Assembly: GCA_028826165.1 (NCBI GenBank)
Contig: JAPDFW010000070.1
Coordinates: forward strand, 766,501 to 830,500
Direction of reading: 5' to 3'
Length of the DNA: 64,000 nt
Source: Anaeramoeba ignava
Lineage: Eukaryota; Metamonada; Anaeramoebidae
Shown one piece after another: positions 50,101 through 59,789 of this stretch (positions are counted from its first letter, which is position 1; each line of letters begins with the position of its first letter). Below the pieces are notes generated by a model that saw only the letters and a program-made list of their open reading frames with translations, ran no database searches and was not told the DNA's origin. The position numbers and the translations under genes were made by a program.

Positions 50101-53100
50101 CGCCAAGTAAATTAAGAAAGGAATTATGAATATTCTCGAGTTTTTTGATGACGACAGGATGATGCTGACAATATTTAGTGATATTAAAAAGCCAAATTGA
50201 GGCTGAAAGACGGACAACAGAACTTCCTGAAATGAGCAGTTTTGTGGATAATGTTTCCAGGAATTGCTCCAAAACAGAATAATCTTGGGATTCCAATTTC
50301 ACTTTTTCGTTTTGATCAAATAATCCTTCATTTTGCTTAGAATCTTTAGATAAAAAGGGATTTCTAATCACTAATGAATCCCATCCAGAAAAAACCAATG
50401 TTAAAGATTCTCCAACGGAAAATTGTATGTCTTCAGCTTTGTGTTTAAGCAATCCGCACAAACCATCAGCTGCTCTTTCTTGTATTTCTTTTGTTTGTTC
50501 TCCAACACTTATAGAGCCAAGTGCATTCACAATTGATTCAAGTCGATTCGCATTATTCATAGTTAATTTCATTAATGAAATGAGTTCTTCAATTACAAAA
50601 ATTCTGTGGAAATGAGGAACAAACATCCCAACAACACCAAGCATTTTAACGGCTGTTGTTGATATTAGATCATCAGTTGATTTTGCCAAATAAAGAAAAA
50701 TGTTGATTGTTTTTATCAATGGAGAGAATAAAGAAATTTTTCCTTCATTTGGATCGTTTTCCTCCCAAAGTTTTATTTGGGATAACGATTGTGATTTGGA
50801 TGTTTTTTCGGTTGAAAACTGATTTGTGATATTAATTGGTTTGCGATTCAAATGATTTTCCAAAGACTCTTCAAAATTATGATTCCAATTCACTCGATAA
50901 AGATTCGCAATTGTAAATCCGATCACAAGAATTGAGGAATGAATATCAATAAGAGATGTTTTCTGGTCGATTCCAACAAGAATTTTAAAATGATATTCAA
51001 GAAGATCCTTGATTCTTTGTGTTTCCAAGCTGGATGCAAGCAATCCAACCATTTTGGAACTTATACTGCGAGTATTTGAGTCATTTGATCTGGTAAATTT
51101 CTTGATAAAATCAAACTCCTTTTGCCGAGAATAAATGCGAGAAAAGGAATCAAATGAGTTGATGAACAAAACAGCGAGGAAATTAAACGAAACAAATTGG
51201 AGTTCGAGGTTTGTGCTTGGAGAAGAAAGGGTTGTCCTTAATAGTTCGTGAATCGAAATCAACGGTTCTGGAATTTTACTTGTTTCCTCCAAATCCATAG
51301 TAATGAATTGCTGTTCATTTGTTGTTTCTTTTGTTTTTGAATCAATTTCCATTTCGTTGCTTTTCGCTTCCTTTTTAGAAGATGATATTTTTTGAGCTAG
51401 AAAATTCGCAATTGTTAAACCTTGTTTTTTTGCGTTATTAATCAAGCATAATAAAAGAAACTTCAAAGATTCAGAAATGACGCGTGAATTAATAAGACCG
51501 ACTGAAACAGTAGATTTTTGTTTTGGATATAATCTTTCGAGCAAGAATTTGGAAAAGGCGAAAAAGTCTGGGAAATCTACATCATTTTCACTAACAGCAA
51601 CATAATTTCTATCATGGAATTGATAAGGAACAAGTCCTCTTTTGGCTTCACTAATGACTTCTTTATTATTGTCACCCATGGAGATCAAATTGACAAAACG
51701 GGCGAAAAAATCGTTGAAAGAAAACACTTGAATCACAAAACTATTGACAACTGAACGAGTGCGATAATCCTCAATCCAGGAAATGTTTGAACGCGAGGAT
51801 AATCCAATGATGTTTTCAATTAAATACCGGATCATCTCACGAACATTCGGAGATGATTTTTGGTATGCAAACGAGAGAAGCATCAATCCTTCACGAATAA
51901 ACGGAACAATTCCACTTTGTTCCTTTTGAAATCCATCAAAGAACATTTGGATTATTTGGATATCCGACTGGAATAAATCTGGCACTCTTTGGCAAACTTT
52001 TCCGATTGCCCGATAAGCAAGACCTTTGATTCCAGGGTTTTTGGATAATGTTTCTATTAATCCTTTGTTTTCAAACGCTAATTTCGGATTTTGCTCACTT
52101 TCAAGTTCTACTTTTTTCTCAATCGTAATAAGCTGCGCCAATCCAGAAGATAAAATGATTGGTGCCATTGCACGAAATTGTTGGTCATTTGATTTCTCGA
52201 TTGTCCATATTACAAAATTAACTCCTGATTCCCTAAGTTTTGGCGATGATGATTGACCGTAAATTGAATGGAAAATGGCTTGCAAAGTTTTCGGGAATCG
52301 GTTTGTTGCCAAAATGGATTTTGATAAATACCCCAGAATTGCAATTTTCAAATCGTTTGAACCTTCTGGAATTTGTTTGTTTTTATCGCCAAGAAATAAT
52401 AAGAATAATTTGTCAATGAGATTTTCTGATTCCAAATTAGGAAGTGTGATTTTTCTTAAATATGTTTCTCCTTCATTTGCAATTATGTTTCGGAAATGGG
52501 TTTTTGCAACTAAAAGTGAAGGGAATATTTCTGCATCACTGAATAATCCACTTGAGAGAAACTGAACTATTAATGATTTTTGTTTTAATGCTTCTCCTTG
52601 TGAATCTGTTTGGAGATAATTGAATTGAATGAAATCAAGAAATATTTCTTTGTCTTTTTGATTAAAAGCAAATTCAAAAAGTTCCTTATGCTTTGATTTG
52701 TCGATTGGAACAAATACAGAACCAAAAATGGGTGCAGTAACTGATAATAATTTGATTTGGTTTTTTGGATCTTGATTTGAAATATTTCTTATTAATTTTG
52801 GAGCGTATAATTTTTTTGTCTTTTAAATATAAATTTTTGAAATAATTTTAAAATAAATTTTGAAATAAATTTTGAAATAAATTTTAAAATAAATTTTGAA
52901 ATAATTTTAAATATAATTTTTAATATAATTTTTGAAATAATTTTTGATATAATTTTTGAAATAATTTTTAAAATAAATTTTTAATATAATTTTTGAAATA
53001 ATTTTTGAAATAATTTTTAAAATAATTTTTGAAATAATTTTTAAAATAATTTTTGAAATAATTTTTAAAATAAATTTTAAATATAAATTTTGAAATAATT

Positions 53101-54175
53101 TTTAAAATAATTTTTAAAATAAATTTTGAAATAATTTTGAAATAAATTTTAAAATAAATTTTGAAATAATTTTAAATATAAATTTTAAAATAATTTTAAT
53201 ATAATTTTTGAAATAATTTTTAATATAAATTTAATATAATTTTGAAATAAATTTTGAAATAAATTTTGAAATAATTTTTGAAATAATTTTAAAAAAATTT
53301 TGAAATAAATTTTGAAATAAATTTTAAAATAAATTTTGAAATAAATTTTGAAATAAATTTTAAAAATAAATTTTGAAATAATTTTAAATATAATTTTTAA
53401 TATAATTTTGAAATAATTTTTGATATAATTTTGAAATAATTTTAAAATAAATTTTTAATATAATTTTTGAAATAATTTTGAAATAATTTTTAAAATAAAT
53501 TTTGAAATAATTTTAAAATAAATTTTAAATATAAATTTTGAAATAAATTTTGAAATAAATTTTGAAATAATTTTTAATATAAATTTTAATATAATTTTTT
53601 AATATAATTTTTGAAATAATTTTAAATATAAATTTTGAAATAAATTTTGAAATAAATTTTGAAATAAATTTTAATATAATTTTTAATATAATTTTTAATA
53701 TAATTTTTGAAATAATTTTGATGTAAATTTCATCTGAATTTACATTTAAATCTAAACGGTTAAACCTAAAATTAAAAATTAAATTAAAAATTAAAATTAA
53801 AAATTAAAATTAAAAATTAAAAATTTAAAATTAAAAATTAAAAATTTAAAATGTAAAAATTAAAAAAATTTGATTTAATTACCCCATTTCAATATAAATT
53901 ACTCCAAAATTTTTTGAAACTAAAGAAACTTCTTTAGATTCTAACATATTTAATAAACTATCAATTGGAAGTTTGCATTGATCTCTTGTTCTTATTCTTT
54001 GGTTAATATAACTTGTTAATTCTAAAATTTTTTTTCGAACTTCTTCATTTTCTGTTGAAAGTTCAACTAAAATAGGTACTAAAAATGTTTCAAGAAATTG
54101 TTCTAAATCTCTTTCATTTGTTGTTGCAAATTGAAAAAGAATTTTATCAAGAAGTGCAATTTTATTTTCACTCAT
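47195..54175 (-). CDS. ECM29: Proteasome adaptor/scaffold ECM29, two exons
   Basis: HEAT-repeat protein that clamps or surveys the 26S proteasome. Exon 1 54175-53883 encodes the conserved N-terminus (VRKKILELTSYINQRI, KLPIDSLLNML, NFGVIYIEMG); exon 2 52819-47195 holds the remaining ~1,870 residues. The latter include KLWRRREASCFALGDLL, DDIKETVRISA and SGVGL-like AVGLQSRAFIAKF blocks typical of ECM29. Total about 1,970 aa (human is about 1,845). A Lys/Glu/Asn/Gln-rich insert lies near 49790-49920. The intron (53882-52820, 1063 bp; GTAATT...AAAAG) is AT satellite. With these splice sites the exons are one base out of phase; the A7 run at 52811-52817 would need to be A8 (giving GQKKLYAPKL), or a different junction is used. 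Start shares a 100-bp divergent promoter with the RCC1-BTB gene. Confidence 0.88.
52820..53882. repeat. ECM29 intron, AAATAATTTTTGAAAT satellite
   Basis: About 1 kb of 13-16-base units, AAATAATTTTTGAAATAAATTTTG and TATAATTTTTAATA variants, then a short non-repetitive piece with CATCTGAATTTACATTTAAATCTAAACGG at 53730-53760 and AAATTAAAA repeats next to the donor site. Confidence 0.85.
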
Positions 54176-54275
54176 TTAAAAAAAAATGAAAAAATGAAAA
54201 ATAAAAAATGAAAAAAAAATATTTTTTAAAGTGAGAATTCAAAAAATAAAAATTCATTTTTTTTCTTTTCAAAAA
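54176..54275. promoter_or_regulatory. Divergent promoter ECM29 / RCC1-BTB with initiator-like TCATTTTT
   Basis: The 100 bases between two divergent start codons contain, on the minus strand, TTTTTCATTTTTTCATTTTTT ending 8 bases before the ECM29 ATG, and on the plus strand AATTCATTTTTTTTC about 22 bases before the RCC1-BTB ATG. The TCA followed by T-rich sequence close to the start codon resembles the trichomonad initiator TCA-Py-T-(T/A). Confidence 0.5.
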
Positions 54276-56111
54276 ATGAATGAAATTTTATTTTTTTCTT
54301 TTTCAAAAATGAATGAAATTTTATTTTTTGGTCAAAATTTCAGTCCAGTTATTATCGAAAATAAACCAGATACAATAACAAAACCAATTCAATTTAAATT
54401 TGAAAATGAAAATGAAAATGAAAATGAAAATGAAATTAAACAAATTTCATCAACTTATTATTCACTAATTACACTTTTTAAAAATGGAAAAGCAATAGAA
54501 TATTTATTTGCAGATTTTGCATTCCAAAATAATCAAAATCCTTCAAAAATCCAAATTGAAGAAAATATTCAAAAAATATCTGTTGGTTATGAAAATGAAG
54601 CTATTTTAACAAAAGAAGGAAATGTATTTGTCAAAGGAGGAGATATTAATCCAAATAATCCAAAAGAATTTATCAATATTTCATCATTAATTGAAGATAA
54701 AAATGATAGAATAATTCAAGATATTGTTTCTGGAAGAAATTCAATTTATTTATTAACTTCAAATCAAAATGTTTATGGAATTGGTTTAAATCAATTTGGT
54801 GAACTTGGTTTAGATTCTGAAACACTTAATGAAACAGAAAAACCAATTTTAATGATGAAAAATGTTTCTAAAATATTTTCAGGAAATTCTTCATTTTCTG
54901 TTTTTGTTTTAAATTCAAATCAAGAATTATTTGGATGTGGATATAATCATTATGGTCAAGTTGGATTAGGAGAATCAAGAAAAGAAGAAGCAAAAATCCA
55001 AAAATTAACCCAAATTCAAAATATTCCAAAAGGTAAAATAATTGATATTAAATGTGGATTTTATCATTCAATAATGTTGATTGAAGATAAAAATGAAAAT
55101 CCAAAAAGAAAACTTTATTCATGTGGATATTGTCAATATAATGGACTTGGCAAGGAATATGGAAAACATACTTATGAATTTACTGAAATAAAATCATCTT
55201 TATTTGAAAATGATAATAATATTCTTGATTTTTCTGTTGGGCAATACCATACTTTGATTTTAAGTTCTAATAAGAAATTAATTGGATTTGGGAGTAATAC
55301 GTTTGGTCAATTTGGAAATGAAGATGAGCAGATAATTGAAGAAATTCCAATTCAAATTGAACTTCCTAAATTAAGATTTAATGAAGAGTTTTTTAATTAT
55401 CATATACATTGTGGATATGATAATTCATTTCTTTATTATTCTTCTTTTTGTTCTTTTTCCAATCTTGAAGAAGATTTGATAAAATTATTTAGAAGAAAAG
55501 AATTTTGTAATATTTCATTTAAAACAGAAAATGGAGAAATAATCAAAGCTCATAAATTAATATTGAAATATAGATTAAATCAAAATCAAAATCAAAATGA
55601 AAAACTTCAAGAAATTATTTCAAAAAAATCAATTAAAGAATCAAATCAAATATTTGAAATGATTTATTCAAATAATTCTAAAATAAATCCAATATTATAT
55701 TCTGAAATTAAAGAAATTATAAATTTAAATGAAAAAATTGAAGAAACAATGAAAAGAATTTATTTAAATGAAAATGAAAATGAAAAAGATTTTATAATTG
55801 AAAGAAAAGAAAAACAATATAAATTTCCAAAATTAATATTAATAATGAGAAGTGAATTATATCGAGGAATGTTTTTATCTGTAACAGAAGATAAATCCAA
55901 TAAAGTTACAGATTATAGTGAATTAAGTAATAAATCATTTCAATTATTTGAATATTGGATTTATTCAAATCAAATTAAAAATGAAATTGAAGTTACAAAA
56001 GAAATAATTAATGAAATTCAAACAGGAATTGATTATTTTCAATTAAATGAAACAAATCCAAATTTATTTGATTTATTAATTAACAAATTTAATAATCAAA
56101 ATCAAAATTAA
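54276..56111 (+). CDS. RCC1-BTB protein, intact copy 2
   Basis: 611 aa. N-terminal RCC1 propeller: an EN-repeat loop (about residues 45-55), then blades with NVYGIGLNQFGELGL, FGCGYNHYGQVGLGE, YSCGYCQYNGLGK and IGFGSNTFGQFG (residues 55-390). Then two BTB-type halves: ISFKTENGEIIKAHKLIL (about 428-445) and a fuller one, FIIERKEKQYKFPKLILIMRS...YRGMF...SELSNKSFQLFEYWIYS (510-585). Known combinations (RCBTB) act as adaptor or chromatin-linked proteins; the role here is inferred only. Two start codons, 54276 and 54309, sit in a 33-base tandem duplication that repeats MNEILFF; siblings begin at the second one. Template for judging the broken copies at 0.7 and 59.8 kb. Confidence 0.9.
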   Translation: MNEILFFSFSKMNEILFFGQNFSPVIIENKPDTITKPIQFKFENENENENENEIKQISSTYYSLITLFKNGKAIEYLFADFAFQNNQNPSKIQIEENIQKISVGYENEAILTKEGNVFVKGGDINPNNPKEFINISSLIEDKNDRIIQDIVSGRNSIYLLTSNQNVYGIGLNQFGELGLDSETLNETEKPILMMKNVSKIFSGNSSFSVFVLNSNQELFGCGYNHYGQVGLGESRKEEAKIQKLTQIQNIPKGKIIDIKCGFYHSIMLIEDKNENPKRKLYSCGYCQYNGLGKEYGKHTYEFTEIKSSLFENDNNILDFSVGQYHTLILSSNKKLIGFGSNTFGQFGNEDEQIIEEIPIQIELPKLRFNEEFFNYHIHCGYDNSFLYYSSFCSFSNLEEDLIKLFRRKEFCNISFKTENGEIIKAHKLILKYRLNQNQNQNEKLQEIISKKSIKESNQIFEMIYSNNSKINPILYSEIKEIINLNEKIEETMKRIYLNENENEKDFIIERKEKQYKFPKLILIMRSELYRGMFLSVTEDKSNKVTDYSELSNKSFQLFEYWIYSNQIKNEIEVTKEIINEIQTGIDYFQLNETNPNLFDLLINKFNNQNQN

Positions 56112-57039
56112 AATTAAAATTAAAATTAAAATTAAAATTAAAATTAAAATCAAAATTAAAATTTAAATTAAAATTAAAATTAAAATAAATTCCAAATGGA
56201 AATTAATAAGAAAAGAAAAAAATTTATTTTAATTTTCTTTTAGGATCCTAAATTAAAATTTAAATTAAAATCAAAACCTAAATTAAAATTTAAATTAAAA
56301 TTAAAATTAAAATGGAAATTCCAAATGGAAATTAATAAGAAAAGAAAAAAATTTATTTTAATTTTCTTTTAAGATCCTAAATTAAAATTTAAATTAAAAT
56401 TAAAATTAAAATTGAAATTCCAAATGGAAATTAATAAGAAAAGAAAAAAATTTATTTTAATTTTCTTTTAGGATCCTAAATTTAATTTAAAATTTAAATT
56501 AAAATTTAAATTAAAATTCCAAATGGAAATTAATAAGAAAAGAAAAAAATTTAATTTAATTTTCTTTTAAGATCCTAAATTTAATTTAAAATTAAAATTA
56601 AAATTTAAATTAAAATTCCAAATGGAAATTAAGAAAAGAAAAAAATTTAATTTAATTTTCTTTTAGGATCCTAAATTAAAATTTAAATTAAAATTAAAAT
56701 TAAAATTTTTAAATAAATTTTGGCCTAGCAAATTTTTTTTTAATTCAGAAATTGTTTTTTTTTTTAGAATATTTGTTTAAATTTGAAATTCTTGTTTCTA
56801 AAATGGTTGTAATTTATTTGACTCGTTAAATTAAAATAAGAAAAAAGTAAGAAAAACTTTGAGATAAAAAGAAAAAAAAAAAAAAACTCAATTCACTTTT
56901 TTTTTTTGTTTAAGCAATTAATTAATTAATTTGTAAATTAAAAAAAATTTTTTTTTTATTTAAAAATCCACAAAAAAAAAACACTGACGAATTTACTTAT
57001 TTTGGATTTGATAAAAAAAATAGTAAAAACAACATCAGA
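56112..57039. repeat. Five-copy ~100-bp repeat with GGATCC hairpin, then AT spacer
   Basis: Five units starting near 56191, 56320, 56419, 56519 and 56617. Each has TCCAAATGGAAATTAATAAG, AAAAGAAAAAAATTT...AATTTTCTTTT (inverted repeat) and TAGGATCCTAAATT (palindrome around GGATCC; two copies read AAGATCC). The rest to 57039 is AT-rich spacer and presumably the receptor promoter. No gene seen. Confidence 0.8.
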
Positions 57040-59724
57040 ATGAACTTAATTCTTGCAATTTTCTTAATTAGTAATATTTTCTTAATTGGATCTATTCAAA
57101 GTCAACACATTTCAACAGATTCAGAAACATCAAAATACTATTCTTCTGAAGATCAAAGCTATGTTTGGGGTTTAATAAATAACTTCACAGGTCCATCTAG
57201 CTTTGGGGGAACTCTTGCAATGTATAAAGATATTCTTGTTGCTGGATCTTTTAATATCGAGCAAGTAGCTGTTTTCAGATATAATGGTTCAAAATATGTT
57301 TTGGAACAAAATTTATCAGGACCTTCCGGTTCTTCTTTTGGAAGTTCTGTTTCGGTTTATGAAGATACTCTTGTTATTAGTGCTTGGAATGTAAATAAAG
57401 TATTTATTTATCAATATAATGGATCATATTGGAATCTTGGAGAGATCTTTAATGGTAGTTTAGCGGAAGGATATGGATTTAAGGTTTCAGTTTGGAAAAA
57501 TTTTCTTATGGTTTCGGCTATTGGTGTGGGTAAAATATGTTTTTACAGATATGATGAAATAAGTTGGATTAATGAACAAAATTTGACAAATCCTCTCTCA
57601 CAGGTTCTTGGATGGTCTAATTCAATCTATGAAAATGTTACTGTTTTTGGAGATCATAGAAGGTCAATATCAATTTTTCGATATAATGGAACATCTTGGA
57701 ATCTGGAGGAATATATATATAAAGAGTTGATTAATTCTTTTGGAGATTCTGTTTCACTTTATGGTGATGTTCTTGTAGTTGGAGCGCCTGACCCAGGTGA
57801 AGTATTGATATATAGATATAATGGAACATTCTGGAATAATGAACAAAATTTTACTACACAACTTGCATCAGATTTTGGCAAATCTCTTTCACTTTATGAA
57901 GATGCTTTTGCTGTTGGAAATATGATTACAGGAAATGTAACCATGTTCAGATATAATGGATCAATTTGGAATTTTGAACAAAATTTCACTTTGTTTGGCT
58001 CTTATTCATCATTTGGATATTCTGTTGCAACATATGGGAATTTTACTGCTATTACTTCGTGGAATAACAAAACAGTATTTGTATATCAACACATTCAAAT
58101 TCCTCAAGTAAATACTCTTAATTGCTCATCTTTGTTTTCATCATTTGATTGTTATTGGGATAAAATTGAATTTTTCAGAACTTTGAAATATCAAATCAAT
58201 TATGGATTTGATTGGATTGATATTGATTCTCCAATTCTTAAAGATGGGAATGTTTATTATCAACAATTCAATTCTTCAATTTATGATAATATTACAGGAA
58301 ATGAGTATTATTCTATTCAAATCAAAGCTTGTGATTCGGAAACAATGAAATGTGGTGAAGGTTCTTCTCCTTTGATGAATTTAACAACTAGAATTGATGG
58401 AGTGAAAAACTTCCAATTATCAATCCCAACAAATTATTCAATTAATGTTAGTTGGAGTCATCCTAATGTTGAACTTGATTCTGGAATTCCCAATCTTGAT
58501 CATTATAATCTTTCTTATTTCAAACAAATTCAACCTGATTTAATATCATCAGTTTCACTTGATAATTCTTCAACTTCATATCTTTTCAGTAATTTGTATT
58601 GTGGAACTGATTATAACATTTCAATTTATGGATGTAGAACAGAATTATGCCAAGGAGAAGATAAAGGAGAAGTTGTTGTAGTTTCAATTTTCACTCCTTT
58701 TGAGGAAGTTCAAAACTTAGCATGCTCAATTTCATATTCTTTAGATATTATTTGTAATTGGAATCAACCAATTAATTGCTCAACTCCATTTTATTATAAT
58801 TTTACTTATCAATCAATTTCTCAAAGTGATTCAGGAAATTATCAACCAACATCATTAAATCAACAGTTTACAGCTCAAATCGCAAATCAAGATTATCAAA
58901 TCAATGTATCAGCATGTAATTCAAATGGGAATTGTGGAGATATTTCAACATTTTCAATCAAAACTGATAATTTAACTTCAGCTCCAACAATCCATGAAAC
59001 AATTTCCAAAATTGAAGAAATTGAATTGAATTTCACAAAGGTATCAAATGCTAATAATTATTCAATTTCACTTAATAATGGAACAAATTGGCAAAATTTC
59101 ACAACACTTGATTTAAGTGGAGATAATGTAATTGGAACAATAAATGGAATAGGAGGAAATGTGCAATATAATATTTCAGTTAGAGGATGTTCAGATTTAA
59201 ATTGTGAAACTCCATATTTAGGAGATCCAAGTTCAATATCATCAATAAAAGCTAAACTAGGAAGTATTACTTCATTAAGTTGCTATTCATTAATTAATGG
59301 ATTTGTTTGTAATTGGGATTCATTGATCATTTCATCAGGATTGGAGGCATATTCATTTAATTATAATTCAATACCAGTTTGTGTTCATCATCAAACACCT
59401 TATTGTTCAATTTCTTCAGGACTAAATCCAGGAACAAATTATCAAATTTCAGTTTCTCAATCAGCTGATCCAAATTGTTTATTTAATGAATATTCAGGAA
59501 TGAATTCCACAACTTCAATTACCCCATTATCTCCATGTGAACCAACCCAAAAAACTGATAACTCATCATCCAATACAACAGCAATCACTGTTGGAGTAAT
59601 TGTTCCTATTGCTGTTATTGCAATAATTATTATTGGATTTATCGTTTTTAAGAAAAGAAGAAAAAATAAGATAATTAAACAAATTTACAACGAAAAAGAA
59701 CTTCGTGTTGGTTTGGATATTTAA
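57040..59724 (+). CDS. Single-pass receptor/adhesin with FG-GAP-like propeller and FN3 domains
   Basis: 894 aa, no intron. Residues 1-21 signal peptide (NLILAIFLISNIFLIGSIQS). Residues about 45-350: six or seven repeats of the pattern FGxSVSVYxDxLVVGxxxxxxVxIYRYNGxxWNxEQNF, like FG-GAP/integrin-alpha-type blades. Residues about 355-835: four or five fibronectin-III-like domains rich in Cys and N-glycosylation sites (NYSINVSWSHP; DYNISIYGCRTELCQG; YQINVSACNSNGNCG). Residues about 847-870 form a membrane span (VGVIVPIAVIAIIIIGFIVF), followed by KKRRKNK stop-transfer and a tail of about 20 residues. Likely a cell-surface adhesion or recognition protein. It sits between two RCC1-BTB copies. No enzyme domain, so any signalling would need partners. 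Confidence 0.8.
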   Translation: MNLILAIFLISNIFLIGSIQSQHISTDSETSKYYSSEDQSYVWGLINNFTGPSSFGGTLAMYKDILVAGSFNIEQVAVFRYNGSKYVLEQNLSGPSGSSFGSSVSVYEDTLVISAWNVNKVFIYQYNGSYWNLGEIFNGSLAEGYGFKVSVWKNFLMVSAIGVGKICFYRYDEISWINEQNLTNPLSQVLGWSNSIYENVTVFGDHRRSISIFRYNGTSWNLEEYIYKELINSFGDSVSLYGDVLVVGAPDPGEVLIYRYNGTFWNNEQNFTTQLASDFGKSLSLYEDAFAVGNMITGNVTMFRYNGSIWNFEQNFTLFGSYSSFGYSVATYGNFTAITSWNNKTVFVYQHIQIPQVNTLNCSSLFSSFDCYWDKIEFFRTLKYQINYGFDWIDIDSPILKDGNVYYQQFNSSIYDNITGNEYYSIQIKACDSETMKCGEGSSPLMNLTTRIDGVKNFQLSIPTNYSINVSWSHPNVELDSGIPNLDHYNLSYFKQIQPDLISSVSLDNSSTSYLFSNLYCGTDYNISIYGCRTELCQGEDKGEVVVVSIFTPFEEVQNLACSISYSLDIICNWNQPINCSTPFYYNFTYQSISQSDSGNYQPTSLNQQFTAQIANQDYQINVSACNSNGNCGDISTFSIKTDNLTSAPTIHETISKIEEIELNFTKVSNANNYSISLNNGTNWQNFTTLDLSGDNVIGTINGIGGNVQYNISVRGCSDLNCETPYLGDPSSISSIKAKLGSITSLSCYSLINGFVCNWDSLIISSGLEAYSFNYNSIPVCVHHQTPYCSISSGLNPGTNYQISVSQSADPNCLFNEYSGMNSTTSITPLSPCEPTQKTDNSSSNTTAITVGVIVPIAVIAIIIIGFIVFKKRRKNKIIKQIYNEKELRVGLDI

Positions 59725-59789
59725 TCCAATTCAAAATCAAAATTTCATTTTTCATTTTTTTTCTTTTCAAAAAATTCGGAATTAATAAA

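Noticed and set aside
54231-54275. Earlier GTG start for RCC1-BTB copy 2
   Set aside because: No evidence for GTG initiation here; the extra codons are leader sequence and the siblings start at ATG-AATGAAAT.
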